NCBI GenBank assembly: GCA_964463915.1
Contig: CAYXEH010000005.1
Location: 26,059 to 90,058, forward strand
Length of the DNA: 64,000 nucleotides
Reading direction: 5' to 3'
From: PUPG01 sp964463915
Lineage (GTDB): Bacteria; Bacteroidota; Bacteroidia; Bacteroidales; UBA7960
Shown here: positions 49,488-59,043 of the stretch, one piece after another
Layout of the letters: each line of letters begins with the position of its first letter
How positions within the stretch are numbered: position 1 is the stretch's first letter
Position numbers and translations under genes: made by a program
The notes under the pieces: generated by a model
Database searches by the model: none
What the model was told of the DNA's origin: nothing
What the model saw: the letters and a program-made list of their open reading frames with translations, nothing else

Positions 49488-52247
49488 CTACCATTTGGTT
49501 TGGATGATCGCGTGGTCGGGGTCGTAGCGCCAGAAGTTGTTGAAGAACCCGGCATGGATCAGGGCGGCGAAGCCGGTTTCCAGGATGCGGTCATCGAACA
49601 ACAGGTAGTCGGGAAGGCCATCGGCCGAGGAGATCATGGCGGGTTTTACGGACAGGGCCTGTGACGAAAGGGTGGCCCCGCCGTTGATCTGGATCAGCCG
49701 TTCCGGGTTGCGGGGGTTGGGATGGATGAACTTCACTGCCAGGTCTTTGGTGTAGACCTCCCGATGGTGACCTGTGGCAAATGCCTCTCTCCGGTGTAGT
49801 GACCCCATGACGATGCTGTCGGGGTAAACCGTGATGGGCAGTACGTCATTGACTTCACCATAATAGGCGTTGGTAGCGGGGCTGCCAAACAGGATGAGGT
49901 TGTAATTTTCTTCAATTTTTGCATCCACAAGGGTATCCGGAACAATAAGAGTGCGTCCGTTACCCCTGTAATACCAACTCTGGGCAAGTTCCCGGGCCTG
50001 ACCGTAAGTCTGGCTTTCCCACTCATCCCCGCCGAGGGTCGAATAGACCAGCGCAAAAGGTTCGTAGAATACCTGTTTGATGGTTCCGGCCTGGCCGGGA
50101 TGTTTAATGTGTTCCGGGATCGATTCCCCGGGGTGGATCCCGAATGCCTCCAGGTCAAATACCATGCTTTCCCGGTCGCGCAATACGATTTCCTGGCCGT
50201 TCAGCCATAAAGTGGTATTTCCGATGTCAAAAGGCGCTTCATCGAGGTGGATTTCAAGACGGCGAACATTGGAAGTTTCGATACGGACGGTATGACCGGC
50301 GCCTCGTGTCTCCACATCGGCGCGTATACGGGTGTCGTCCACAAAATTATTCCGCTGCAGCACAGAGATCCAGTATGCCTGATGGCTTTCTGCCAGGGCG
50401 GCTGTCCGGAACCTGATATGGTTTATCGCCGCCGGGTCTTTTTGTTTTCCGCGGAAGAAATCCATCAGGTCTGCATGGTTGACGCAATCCGCCCCGTCGG
50501 TATCGTCAAAGCTCCACCAATGGCCCATGCCGGGCACTTCGTTGTAGGTCACCTCGTAGCCAAGCTGGGAGAGGCGCTGATAGAACATCCGTGGATGGTC
50601 AGGCGGTACACTTTTGTCATCTCCGCCGTGTAGGATATATACCGGGGTGTTGTGCAGGTTTTCCACCATGGACAGGGTTCGGGTGGGTTGCAGCACTGAA
50701 TAAAGCAACTGCAAATTGGCAGGACTGCCTGCCAGGTGATCCATCCGCGACACAAAAGGGGTATAGATGTCAAAGGAAGTCCAGCCTGCACTGGGCGCCA
50801 CCGCGGCAAACAGGTGAGGGTGGGAGGTGGAGAGTACCCAGCTTCCGTGCCCGCCCATGGAATGACCGCTGAGATAGATGCGGGAGGGATCCAGGCCGAA
50901 AGTTGTGATGGCATGCGACAGGGAGTTCAGCGCATTGACCTTGCCTTGTTTTTCCCAGTCAAAGCCGTAGCGACCCCGGTTGGTAGGGGCGATCACCCAG
51001 CACCAGTCTTTTTGGGTGTAGCCGTTGGGGCCGGTGGCATCCACACTGGCTCCGTGCAGGCTGAAAATGGCCGGGTAGGAGCGATCCGGATCCATGTTTG
51101 CCGGCGGAAATGCACTGTAAAACTGCACCGAATTGTCCGAATCAAGGAAGGTGACATTAAAAGGCTCATCTTGTTCTTTAATTTCCAGGCGGCTTTGGAA
51201 CGAAAGCTCCTGGTTGCCGTCGCGCACCAGAATTTCCAGGGAAAGGTTTTCTTCGTCGTTTAACTCGTCCCATTGCAGGGTGGTCATGTCCAGGCGATGG
51301 GCTGATTGTTGAAAGGCCATGGGGCCAATGGGAGGAAGCTGCTTTTCTGATATTTTTTGCCTGTTCCCTTCCGGATCGGTGTAAAAGATCTCTACTTCTA
51401 CCCCTTCCTTCCACTGGTTGGTGTGGTTGGCAAGCGGTAGGCCGAGATGAAGATTCCCGTGGTCACGGCCGCGTACGAGGTGGGGGGCGGTGATGTTCTC
51501 CGTAATTGCCTGAATGTCTTTTTCGACAGGAACAAAGGAAAAAGAAGCACTGGAAGTCGGACTTCCGCTGATCCTCAGTAGGATTTCATTGGTGCCGGCT
51601 TCCAGTATCACGGGTATTTTCAGGTGGCCGTTGTTGTAAAAATCGCCTGCGTATTCCTGGTCGTTGATGCGGAAGCTGCTGATACTGCCAGCCTGAACCA
51701 GGGCGCGGGCGCGTTCTTCTACTTCCACGGTGGTCCAGGCATAATTGCTGCCTCTTGTGAATGTACGACCCTTGTAATTGCGCCAGTCTTCCCATGTAGG
51801 TTCTGACTCCGGGTGGTCAATGCGAATGGTTCCGGGCTCTTCCATGGTGGTCTGTGTCCAGCTGACCTTGCCGTGTGAGCCCAAAAAGGAGTGGTGTTCC
51901 ATGCCCGCTTCAGGGTTGATGCCGGAGAATCCGCCGTGCTCATGCAGAGGATCAGTGGATGATTCGCGGGCGCCGGAGGGAAACAGCCCTACGGTAAGCC
52001 AGGTATCAGGCCAGATGGTGTCTTGTATGGATGGTGGGATGGGGCTTTCCGTTGATCCGGCAGATGCCAGCAACACACGATCAGGCCGGATGGTTTCCTG
52101 GGTGGATGGTGGAATTGGGGCCTCGTCTGCGGCTGGCATGGGCGAAATGTTGGCCTTTCCTGCGGCTGCATCCGACAAAGGGAAAAATAGGAGAAAAGTG
52201 CTGAAGTTCAGCAAAACGAGTAGGTTAATGGGACGCTTTATCAACAT
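49488..52247 (-). CDS. Large secreted alpha/beta hydrolase (prolyl-oligopeptidase/esterase type)
   Basis: A 919-residue exported enzyme with a signal peptide near residues 1-28. Residues ~40-85 carry a 24-residue tandem duplication (PIPPSTQETIRPD and PIPPSIQDTIWPD). Residues ~100-360 are beta-rich. The hydrolase domain (~370-600) has the oxyanion segment FSLHGASVDA, nucleophile Ser463 in SGHSMGGHG, acid near Asp543 in GGDDKSVPP and His576 in GMGHWW. The C-terminal ~300 residues are unrecognised. The substrate (peptide, feruloyl or acetyl ester) cannot be told. Single gene, ended by a hairpin. Confidence 0.82.
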   Translation of the reverse strand: MLIKRPINLLVLLNFSTFLLFFPLSDAAAGKANISPMPAADEAPIPPSTQETIRPDRVLLASAGSTESPIPPSIQDTIWPDTWLTVGLFPSGARESSTDPLHEHGGFSGINPEAGMEHHSFLGSHGKVSWTQTTMEEPGTIRIDHPESEPTWEDWRNYKGRTFTRGSNYAWTTVEVEERARALVQAGSISSFRINDQEYAGDFYNNGHLKIPVILEAGTNEILLRISGSPTSSASFSFVPVEKDIQAITENITAPHLVRGRDHGNLHLGLPLANHTNQWKEGVEVEIFYTDPEGNRQKISEKQLPPIGPMAFQQSAHRLDMTTLQWDELNDEENLSLEILVRDGNQELSFQSRLEIKEQDEPFNVTFLDSDNSVQFYSAFPPANMDPDRSYPAIFSLHGASVDATGPNGYTQKDWCWVIAPTNRGRYGFDWEKQGKVNALNSLSHAITTFGLDPSRIYLSGHSMGGHGSWVLSTSHPHLFAAVAPSAGWTSFDIYTPFVSRMDHLAGSPANLQLLYSVLQPTRTLSMVENLHNTPVYILHGGDDKSVPPDHPRMFYQRLSQLGYEVTYNEVPGMGHWWSFDDTDGADCVNHADLMDFFRGKQKDPAAINHIRFRTAALAESHQAYWISVLQRNNFVDDTRIRADVETRGAGHTVRIETSNVRRLEIHLDEAPFDIGNTTLWLNGQEIVLRDRESMVFDLEAFGIHPGESIPEHIKHPGQAGTIKQVFYEPFALVYSTLGGDEWESQTYGQARELAQSWYYRGNGRTLIVPDTLVDAKIEENYNLILFGSPATNAYYGEVNDVLPITVYPDSIVMGSLHRREAFATGHHREVYTKDLAVKFIHPNPRNPERLIQINGGATLSSQALSVKPAMISSADGLPDYLLFDDRILETGFAALIHAGFFNNFWRYDPDHAIIQTKW

Positions 52248-52330
52248 GGGGCTGGTGTTTTTGTAACTGAATGAACTCCTGACGTATCACAATTTATCCA
52301 TAAAGATAGAGTTTTGTCAGATAAATGTGT

Positions 52331-52338
52331 TATCTTTA
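52331..52338 (+). promoter_or_regulatory. Probable -7 element for the YtxH gene
   Basis: TATCTTTA, one base off TAnnTTTG, 42 bases before the ATG. A TTTTG stretch lies 15 bases upstream, closer than the usual -33 spacing. Confidence 0.45.
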
Positions 52339-52372
52339 TGAGAAAGAGTTGAACCATTAAAATCATTATACT

Positions 52373-52630
52373 ATGAAATTTTTCAAAGCATTGTTTGGAT
52401 TGGGCGCTGCTGTGGGCGTTGGCGCATTAGTGGGTGTTTTATTTGCTCCGAAAAAAGGGTCGGAAACACGCAAAGACCTGTCCAAAAAACAAAAGGAGTA
52501 TGAGAAAACACTGAAAAAAGAATATAACAGATCCATTGACCAGGTGGCTGAGGAGATCAAGAAGGCCGACAAGAAAGTATCGGCGGCTGCCGATAAAATG
52601 AAGGACCAGATTAAGGAGAAAAAGATGTAA
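52373..52630 (+). CDS. YtxH-domain small membrane protein
   Basis: An 85-residue protein with an N-terminal Gly/Ala-rich membrane segment (FGLGAAVGVGALVGVLFAPKKGSETRKDL), which is the YtxH signature. A Lys/Glu-rich amphipathic helix follows to the end. Such proteins are membrane-anchored with the charged part in the cytoplasm, are often stress-induced and have no known activity. Transcribed alone. Confidence 0.82.
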   Translation: MKFFKALFGLGAAVGVGALVGVLFAPKKGSETRKDLSKKQKEYEKTLKKEYNRSIDQVAEEIKKADKKVSAAADKMKDQIKEKKM

Positions 52631-52719
52631 TTTTTCGAAGACTAATTGGATTATGATGCATATGGACTGATTTTTGATGGGGATATAGGGTTTTTCGTCA
52701 TCAAATTTATCCGGTCCAT

Positions 52720-54138
52720 ATGCATTTTTCTTCTTACAATGAAGTGGTTGGTCTTGCCACGGCAGTAATCAGAATTTTCTCCGCGGCGATCAGTTTCTCC
52801 CTCGCAGCGATCAGATTTATCCCTGCAGTGATCAGGAGGCCTTTTGTCCATGTGCTGATTCTCCTGTCATTTGGGGGCACCGCGCTGTTTGCCCAATCGG
52901 ACACCCTGACGGTTGCCCCGGATACGTCGCATGCCGACACAGATACATTGCCGGATCTGCCGGACACTTTGCCGGACACCCTGCCTGCCAGCGCAGACAC
53001 TTTGCCGGATCTGCCTGTTACCCCGGCCACCCTGCCGCCCTCCTGCCAGGAGGAGTTGGATTTGCTGGTGGCTTCTGAAAATCACCCTGCCGTGCTGGAT
53101 CTCCTGGATTCCCTTTTGGCCAACGGGCATTACAGCCGGGAGTTGTCATGGCAGTATGCGCGGTCACTATTTCTGGCCGGACGGCTGGATATGGCCCGTG
53201 ACAGTCTGCTGCTTTGGGAATCGGATTCAGTGTATCAGACCAGAAGTGAGAATATGCTGGTGCAGGTGGCTGTACAGCAACGCAACCACCTGGATGCTGT
53301 CAAATACCTGATCCGTCTGCGTGACCGTTTCCCGCACAACCCGGTGTACCCGCATCGCCTGGCAAGGGTTTTCAATGCAATGAACCAGCTTTCCGGGGCC
53401 GAAGGCCAATATGCCCGTGCATACCGGCTGGACACACTTAATCAGCTGGTGATCGGTGAGTGGGCTGATGTGCTGCAAGAAATGGGTCTCAGCGAAAGGG
53501 CATACAGCATCCTGAAGCGGGGGATCAGGGTCTCTCCTGAAAACCAGGGGTTTCGGCGCCAGATGGTGGGGCTGACCTATGAAATGAACACCTATGATGA
53601 AACCATCGAGCATGCGGAATTTCTGACTCAGCATGGCGATACCACTGCCCAGACCGTAAAACTGAAGGCGTTTTCGCTGTACCAGTTTGGTCTCCTGGAC
53701 CGGGCAGAATACTGGATTGATTACCTGCTGGACAATGAGTTTATTGGCGAGGATGTATTTTTCTACAAGGCCAAAATATTGACAGCCAGGGGAGATAAAG
53801 ACAGGGCACAGGACTATTACTATGAATCCGTTCATAATTGCATGAGCCAGAACTTCAACACTTTTGCCCTGCAGACCGGGATCAATCTTTACGAGATCAT
53901 GGATTACGATGCGGCGATCCGGTGGATGCGGATGCTGAGAAACTTTTCTGACAATCCGCTTGTTAATTTCTACCTGGCCGCGAGTTATTTCGAATTTTAC
54001 GAAGATAAAGATCCTGCCCTGGAGTACTTTCAGCTGTTTGCTGATCAATCGGTTCGGGATGAAGAGGAACCGCATCGCCGGTATGCCAAAAATCGCATCA
54101 GGGAGATCACCGAAGAAAAACATTTCCAGGGTAAGTAG
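52720..54138 (+). CDS. Exported TPR-repeat protein
   Basis: Up to 472 residues. A classic signal peptide is VIRRPFVHVLILLSFGGTALFA-Q, starting at an in-frame GTG (52828). The 36 codons upstream are made largely of a 21-bp repeat array, so the true start may be the GTG. After the signal comes an Asp/Leu/Pro-rich low-complexity stretch (DTLPDLP repeats, ~residues 68-105). Tetratricopeptide repeats then run to the end (ALDYFQLF-like, YPHRLARVFNAMNQLSGAEGQYARAYRLD, RAYSILKRGIRVSPENQ, RAEYWIDYLLDNEFIGEDVFFYKAKILTARGDKDRAQDYY). Likely a periplasmic scaffold; partner unknown. Confidence 0.78.
   Translation: MHFSSYNEVVGLATAVIRIFSAAISFSLAAIRFIPAVIRRPFVHVLILLSFGGTALFAQSDTLTVAPDTSHADTDTLPDLPDTLPDTLPASADTLPDLPVTPATLPPSCQEELDLLVASENHPAVLDLLDSLLANGHYSRELSWQYARSLFLAGRLDMARDSLLLWESDSVYQTRSENMLVQVAVQQRNHLDAVKYLIRLRDRFPHNPVYPHRLARVFNAMNQLSGAEGQYARAYRLDTLNQLVIGEWADVLQEMGLSERAYSILKRGIRVSPENQGFRRQMVGLTYEMNTYDETIEHAEFLTQHGDTTAQTVKLKAFSLYQFGLLDRAEYWIDYLLDNEFIGEDVFFYKAKILTARGDKDRAQDYYYESVHNCMSQNFNTFALQTGINLYEIMDYDAAIRWMRMLRNFSDNPLVNFYLAASYFEFYEDKDPALEYFQLFADQSVRDEEEPHRRYAKNRIREITEEKHFQGK
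52765..52835. repeat. 21-bp tandem array at the TPR gene start
   Basis: ATCAG recurs at 52768, 52789, 52810 and 52831, exactly 21 bases apart, within units like GC(A/G)GYRATCAG followed by a TTNTCCCT-type tail. Whether it is leader or coding depends on the start chosen for the TPR gene. Confidence 0.8.
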
Positions 54139-54272
54139 GTGAACACCATGGCATTTGGTCTCAGGCGGTTCCATTAGCCAATTGTATTCCTGGCAGGTGA
54201 CTTCGGATCGGGCCGCCCCCCGGTCGTATCCTGGCCCGGGGCCGGCCCGGTTGAAGCTGGCAGCCGCAGATC

Positions 54273-57200
54273 TTACTTCCGCTGAATGAGCTTCCTGACC
54301 TTGCGGCGGGTGACAAGGATGATCTGATACATACACGGCACAATGACCAGTGTAAGGAAGGTTGCCACGGTCAGACCAAATATGACGGTCCACGACATCG
54401 GTCCCCAGAAACGTGCATTGTCACCGCCAAAGTAAATCTGGGGGTCAAATTCGGTAAGAAGGGTTACAAAGTTTATGTTCAACCCGATGGCCAGGGGAAA
54501 CAACCCGAGAACCGTGGTAATGGCTGTAAGAACCACCGGCCTGAAACGTGTGTGCCCTGCACGTTCAATCAGTGAAAGGCTTGTGTCGGGTTTCAGGAAA
54601 TCGTCCTCGTCCGTGTCAAGCTCCATGCGTTTTTGTTTGTGCAGGTAATCGGTGTAGTCTACCAGCACAATGGCGTTATTCACTACCACACCGGCGAGGC
54701 TGACAATCCCTACTCCCATCATAATGATGATAAAGTCCATGTCAAAAATGGCCAGCCCCAAAAAGACACCTGCTGTACTGAATATTACGCTTCCAATGAT
54801 GATGAAAGGTTTCAATACAGAGTTAAACTGCGTCACCAGGATTAGTGCAATAAGGGATACGGCAATAAGCAAAGCCCTGATCAAAAATTCCATAGACTCT
54901 TCCTGCTCCTGCTGCTCTCCTGTAAAGGCATAATTATAGCCGCCGGGTAGTTCCATGCTGTTCAGCAGTTCCATGATCTGCTGGTTAATCTGGTTCGCGT
55001 TATACCCGGGAAGCACATTGGAGCTGAGGGTGATGACCCGGTTGCGATCGATGCGGTTGATGGCGCCGTATGTCTTGCTGTATTCCACATCTGCCACTGC
55101 TGATATGGGCACTTGCATGATCCGGCCTGTACTCTGGCTTCGGAAGGTGATTCGCTGGTTCATCAGGGATGAAAGGTCATGGCGGTATTCTTCCTGCAGT
55201 CGCAGTTGTATGGGGTATTCTTCTTCGCCCACTTTGAATGTGGACACCTCCAGGCCAAACAGTGCTGTACGAATGGTATTGGCAATAAAGATGGTGGAAA
55301 GTCCGAAACGCCTGGCCGCGTCCCTGTCGATGTGCACCAGGATTTCTGGATTGTCGCTGTCCAGGTCTTTGCTGAGGCCTTCAATACCTTGTATTCCCGC
55401 GCTGTTGATACGACTTTTTATGGTATCGGCAAGCGCTATCAGCCGCTCTATGTCCGGGCCGCTGACCTCCAGGTTGATTGGACTTCCGGAAGGCGGGCCG
55501 GCCATATTTTTCTCAATCATAAAATCAATGCCAGGGTATTGACCTGTCAGTGAATCGCTGAGCTCCGCCATGATATCGTTGGTGTTGATGCCTTCGCGCA
55601 TGTCATACTGTTCGAAGGTTACTGTGATCAGCCCCCGGTTGGGCGTTTCACCAGGATTCATCTCCATCTCACCCACTGCACCACGTCCCACTGTGGTGAG
55701 TACTGATTTAACAATGTGCCTGTAGGGCTCAATAATGTCGCTTACATCCTCTTCCACCTCGCTTACACGCCTGTTTGTCCGGTCAATGTCGGTGCCCACG
55801 GGCAATTCCATGAGGATGTTGATAAACTGGGGTTCATTTTCCGGGAAAAACAGGACGTTGGGGCTGCGCAGGCCAAAGCTGATGATGGCCAGTATCAGTA
55901 CCAGCATGGTGCCCAATACAAATTTGTATGGATTCCGGCCACGGAGTGCATAATTTAATGTGTTGATATACAATTTTTCCATCAAGGGAAGCAGCACCCG
56001 CTGAAACCATTTTGCCAGCCTGGTAAGCACAAAATGACCCAGGGCGAACAATAGCGCAGCAAGCAGGAACAGGTTGCCAAAAAGTGTGGTACCTGCGAGA
56101 TGCAGAAATGCGCCTGTAAGGATCAGTATGCCGGTAATAATCAGCTTCCTCCGGAGTTTATTCGGTGCCTTTGCAGACTGGCTCCCGGATTCATCCTGTT
56201 TCGGGCTATTGCGCAAAAAGGTATGAGAAAATACGGGGATGATCACCAGGGCTACGAAAAGGGATGAAGTGAGTACGATGATCAGGGTGAGCGGAAGGTA
56301 CTTCATGAATTCCCCGGTAATACCCGTCCAGAACGCAAGGGGCAGGAAAGCGGACAGGGTAGTGGCTGTAGAGGTTATTATCGGCGTGGCAATTTCACCG
56401 ATCGCTCTTCTGGTCGCCTCCAGGATAGAATAATCCCGTTCTGCAAAACGAAATATGTTGTCAACGGCTACAATTGAATTGTCTACGAGCAGGCCAAGGG
56501 CAAGTATGAGGGAAAACAGTACGATCATATTGATCTGCAGGTTCACAATGCCAAATATCATAAATGACATGAGCATAGACAGTGGGATGGCGATGCCGAC
56601 GAAAAGGGCGTTTTTGAGTCCGAGGAAAAGGTAAAGCACCAATACCACCAGAAGCACCGCCATGATAACGCTGTTCTCCAGATTAGACAACTGTATCCGG
56701 ATTTCTTCCGACTGGTCATTTGTAATGGTTACATTCAGGTTATCCGGCAAGTGCCCGTTTTGCCTGGCAAGATCCAGTACCTGATTAATGTTTTCGGTGG
56801 CGGACAGCAGGTTGTCACCGGAATTTTTTATTATCTGCAGGCTGACCACGGGTTGGTCGTTGAGGCGTGTATAACTGGTCGGGTCGGCATATGCGTCCAC
56901 AACCTCTGCCACATCGCGCAGGTATACAATCTGCTGATTTTCATGCTTCACGATGATGTTTTCCATCTGGCGGATGTCTGTGAACTCGCCAATGGTCCTC
57001 ACGGCCCACCGTGTGCCGTCATCAAAGCGGAGCGCCCCGCCAGCCATGGACACATTCTCCGATGAGATGGCTGAATCGATGTCATCAAAGCTCAGCTGGT
57101 AGAGTTCGAGTTTGTGCGGATCGGCATTAACCTGAATTTCCTTTTCTTCAATCCCGGTTATTTCCACCTTGGAGACTTCAGGAACATCCTCTATCTCCTC

Positions 57201-57716
57201 TTCCAGGAAATCGGCAAAACGTTTCAACTCATTCATGCTGAATTCCCCGCTGAGATTCATGTTCATGATCGGGAACTCCGAAAAGTCAATATCTATGACT
57301 ACAGGATCGGAAGGCAGGTCGGAAGGCAGGTCACCCTGCACCCTGTCTACGGCATCTTTCACATCCTGGAGGGCCTCCTTAATATTGATCTCTGTTTCAA
57401 ACTCCACATAAATTTCTGAGTTATCCTGTGAGGATGTAGATCTGAGCTCACTGATGCCGGTAATGGTATGGATCTCGTTTTCCAGCGGCCGCGTGACCAG
57501 GTTTTCCATGTCTGCGGGCGGATTTCCGGGATATGTGGTCTGCACAAGCACCGTGGGAATTTCTACTTCGGGAAAGAGTTCTTTGGGAAGACTCCGGTAG
57601 GAGAGAATTCCAAAAACGGCGACGATAAAGGTGATAAGAAAAATGGTGTTCTTGTTCTTCAGCGCCAATGTAGCCGGCTTGAACTCCCGAATAGTCTTGT
57701 TTTTTTCATTCATCAT
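54273..57716 (-). CDS. RND efflux permease (HAE1/AcrB family)
   Basis: The inner-membrane pump of a tripartite drug exporter. 1147 residues. It starts with the N-terminal anchor (NKNTIFLITFIVAVFGILSYRSLPKELFPEVEIPTVLV). Porter subdomains and a second membrane half are present. TM4 carries the proton-relay Asp in LALGLLVDNSIVAVDN. Two large periplasmic loops contain the RND motifs GITGEFMKYLPLTLIIVL and AGVVVNNAIVLVDY. It exceeds AcrB (~1050) because of an insertion near residues 500-560 containing two extra hydrophobic segments. The substrate is unknown. Order with HlyD and TolC upstream is the normal pump operon. Confidence 0.95.
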   Translation of the reverse strand: MMNEKNKTIREFKPATLALKNKNTIFLITFIVAVFGILSYRSLPKELFPEVEIPTVLVQTTYPGNPPADMENLVTRPLENEIHTITGISELRSTSSQDNSEIYVEFETEINIKEALQDVKDAVDRVQGDLPSDLPSDPVVIDIDFSEFPIMNMNLSGEFSMNELKRFADFLEEEIEDVPEVSKVEITGIEEKEIQVNADPHKLELYQLSFDDIDSAISSENVSMAGGALRFDDGTRWAVRTIGEFTDIRQMENIIVKHENQQIVYLRDVAEVVDAYADPTSYTRLNDQPVVSLQIIKNSGDNLLSATENINQVLDLARQNGHLPDNLNVTITNDQSEEIRIQLSNLENSVIMAVLLVVLVLYLFLGLKNALFVGIAIPLSMLMSFMIFGIVNLQINMIVLFSLILALGLLVDNSIVAVDNIFRFAERDYSILEATRRAIGEIATPIITSTATTLSAFLPLAFWTGITGEFMKYLPLTLIIVLTSSLFVALVIIPVFSHTFLRNSPKQDESGSQSAKAPNKLRRKLIITGILILTGAFLHLAGTTLFGNLFLLAALLFALGHFVLTRLAKWFQRVLLPLMEKLYINTLNYALRGRNPYKFVLGTMLVLILAIISFGLRSPNVLFFPENEPQFINILMELPVGTDIDRTNRRVSEVEEDVSDIIEPYRHIVKSVLTTVGRGAVGEMEMNPGETPNRGLITVTFEQYDMREGINTNDIMAELSDSLTGQYPGIDFMIEKNMAGPPSGSPINLEVSGPDIERLIALADTIKSRINSAGIQGIEGLSKDLDSDNPEILVHIDRDAARRFGLSTIFIANTIRTALFGLEVSTFKVGEEEYPIQLRLQEEYRHDLSSLMNQRITFRSQSTGRIMQVPISAVADVEYSKTYGAINRIDRNRVITLSSNVLPGYNANQINQQIMELLNSMELPGGYNYAFTGEQQEQEESMEFLIRALLIAVSLIALILVTQFNSVLKPFIIIGSVIFSTAGVFLGLAIFDMDFIIIMMGVGIVSLAGVVVNNAIVLVDYTDYLHKQKRMELDTDEDDFLKPDTSLSLIERAGHTRFRPVVLTAITTVLGLFPLAIGLNINFVTLLTEFDPQIYFGGDNARFWGPMSWTVIFGLTVATFLTLVIVPCMYQIILVTRRKVRKLIQRK

Positions 57717-57750
57717 GATCCGCTAATTATGGGAAGAATTCTTCCCGGGA

Positions 57751-58971
57751 TTATTGATTGGATTCTATTCTGATCTTTTCCCCGTCGGTTACATTGCGAT
57801 GCCCCCGCATAATAAGCAAGTCTCCGGCTTCAAGCCCCCCTGTTACCTGGGTGGCGCCCTCAGCGTTTTCCCCCCTTTCTATGTATACTTTACTTGCCAC
57901 GGTGTTTCCGGCAGAGTCTTCATCCGCCACATATACGTAGTTACCCTGGGTGTCATAACCGATCAGCATCGAGGGGATGACAATGGCATCCTCTACCTCA
58001 GCCACCTGTACACTGACATTGGCCATCATATTGGGTTTGAACCGGTCGTTGTCATTCCGGATCTTAAGCTGCAGGCGAAAAGACCGGCTCTCCGGGTTGA
58101 TCACATGTCCAACGCGGTGCACGGGAACCGTCATCTCCACGTCAGGATACGCAGGGAAGCGGAGGATCACGTCACGACCTTTGAATACGTACGGGAGGTA
58201 TGATTCTGATACATCCGCATTGATATAAAGTTCGTCCAGGTTAATAATCTCCATGACCGGGGTCCCTGGCATAGCCAGTTCACCTTCTTCAATAAAGTGC
58301 TCATCCACAAAACCATCAAAAGGCGCCTTCATCACTGCCATCTCTTTCTGCAATCGGAGTGTTTCCAGGTTCTTCCTCAGACGCTCTGCCTGGTTTTTAG
58401 CCTCCAGGTATTCTATCTCGCTGCCAATATCCTTATCCCACAACCTTTTTTGTCGCTGATAGACTGTTTCCGCAAACTGCAGGCTGGTTTCTGTTTCTTC
58501 AATCTGACCTTCTGCAACGTCTGTAGATAAGCGAGCTATCACCTGTCCCCGCTTTACCGGCTCTCCCTTTTCTGCGTACAGCCTTCTGATGTGTCCGCTG
58601 GTCTCCGGGCTGATGGTGGCCGAATTGACTGCCTCCACGGTGGCGCTTACGCTGAAGTAATCAGCAAACACAGAAGGTTCAAGCTTCGATACGGTTACAG
58701 CGACCTCATCGTTTCCTCCCGTTTCTACACCTCGTGCATTGAGTGTCTGATGGAGTTTATCTACTTCCTGGGTCAGGCGGTTGATCTCATCATTGTATTC
58801 ATCTATCCGGTTGCGGATCTGGTCGCTGTCGTCCTCTGAGGAAGAAGATCCGTTGTTGCATGATTGCATCAACAATGTGAGTGCAAGCAGGAAAAAAGAT
58901 GACAGATACAGGGTCTTTCTCAATTTCCCGGAGGGCTTATAAAAACAGTCTTGTTTCATTTTGTATTTCAT
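57751..58971 (-). CDS. RND efflux adaptor (HlyD/AcrA family), lipoprotein
   Basis: A periplasmic membrane-fusion protein of 406 residues with lipobox LMQSC. A Ser/Asp linker and a short coiled coil (IRNRIDEYNDEINRLTQEVDKLHQTL) follow. The lipoyl halves are SATVEAVNSATISPETSGHIRRLYAEKGEPVKRGQVIARL and MKAPFDGFVDEHFIEEGELAMPGTPVMEIINLDELYI; the beta-barrel and membrane-proximal domains complete the fold (VTGGLEAGDLLIMRGHRNVTDGEKI). It lies 34 bases upstream of the RND gene. Confidence 0.93.
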   Translation of the reverse strand: MKYKMKQDCFYKPSGKLRKTLYLSSFFLLALTLLMQSCNNGSSSSEDDSDQIRNRIDEYNDEINRLTQEVDKLHQTLNARGVETGGNDEVAVTVSKLEPSVFADYFSVSATVEAVNSATISPETSGHIRRLYAEKGEPVKRGQVIARLSTDVAEGQIEETETSLQFAETVYQRQKRLWDKDIGSEIEYLEAKNQAERLRKNLETLRLQKEMAVMKAPFDGFVDEHFIEEGELAMPGTPVMEIINLDELYINADVSESYLPYVFKGRDVILRFPAYPDVEMTVPVHRVGHVINPESRSFRLQLKIRNDNDRFKPNMMANVSVQVAEVEDAIVIPSMLIGYDTQGNYVYVADEDSAGNTVASKVYIERGENAEGATQVTGGLEAGDLLIMRGHRNVTDGEKIRIESNQ

Positions 58972-59043
58972 TGATGGCGTGGTTATTCGATCTTACTTTT
59001 TTATTGTGCAAAAAATGAGACTGGGTTCGGTGAATCAGCCGGC

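Noticed and set aside
49173..49555. Small minus-strand frames through locus B (for example ending LKQLLVLMG)
   Set aside because: They are produced by translating the repeat array and its 64-base period, which is not a multiple of three, so no constant peptide is encoded.
54279..54393. Minus-strand frame extending the region between the TPR and RND genes (53227-54393)
   Set aside because: It is the complement of the TPR gene in the wrong frame; no signal or domain.
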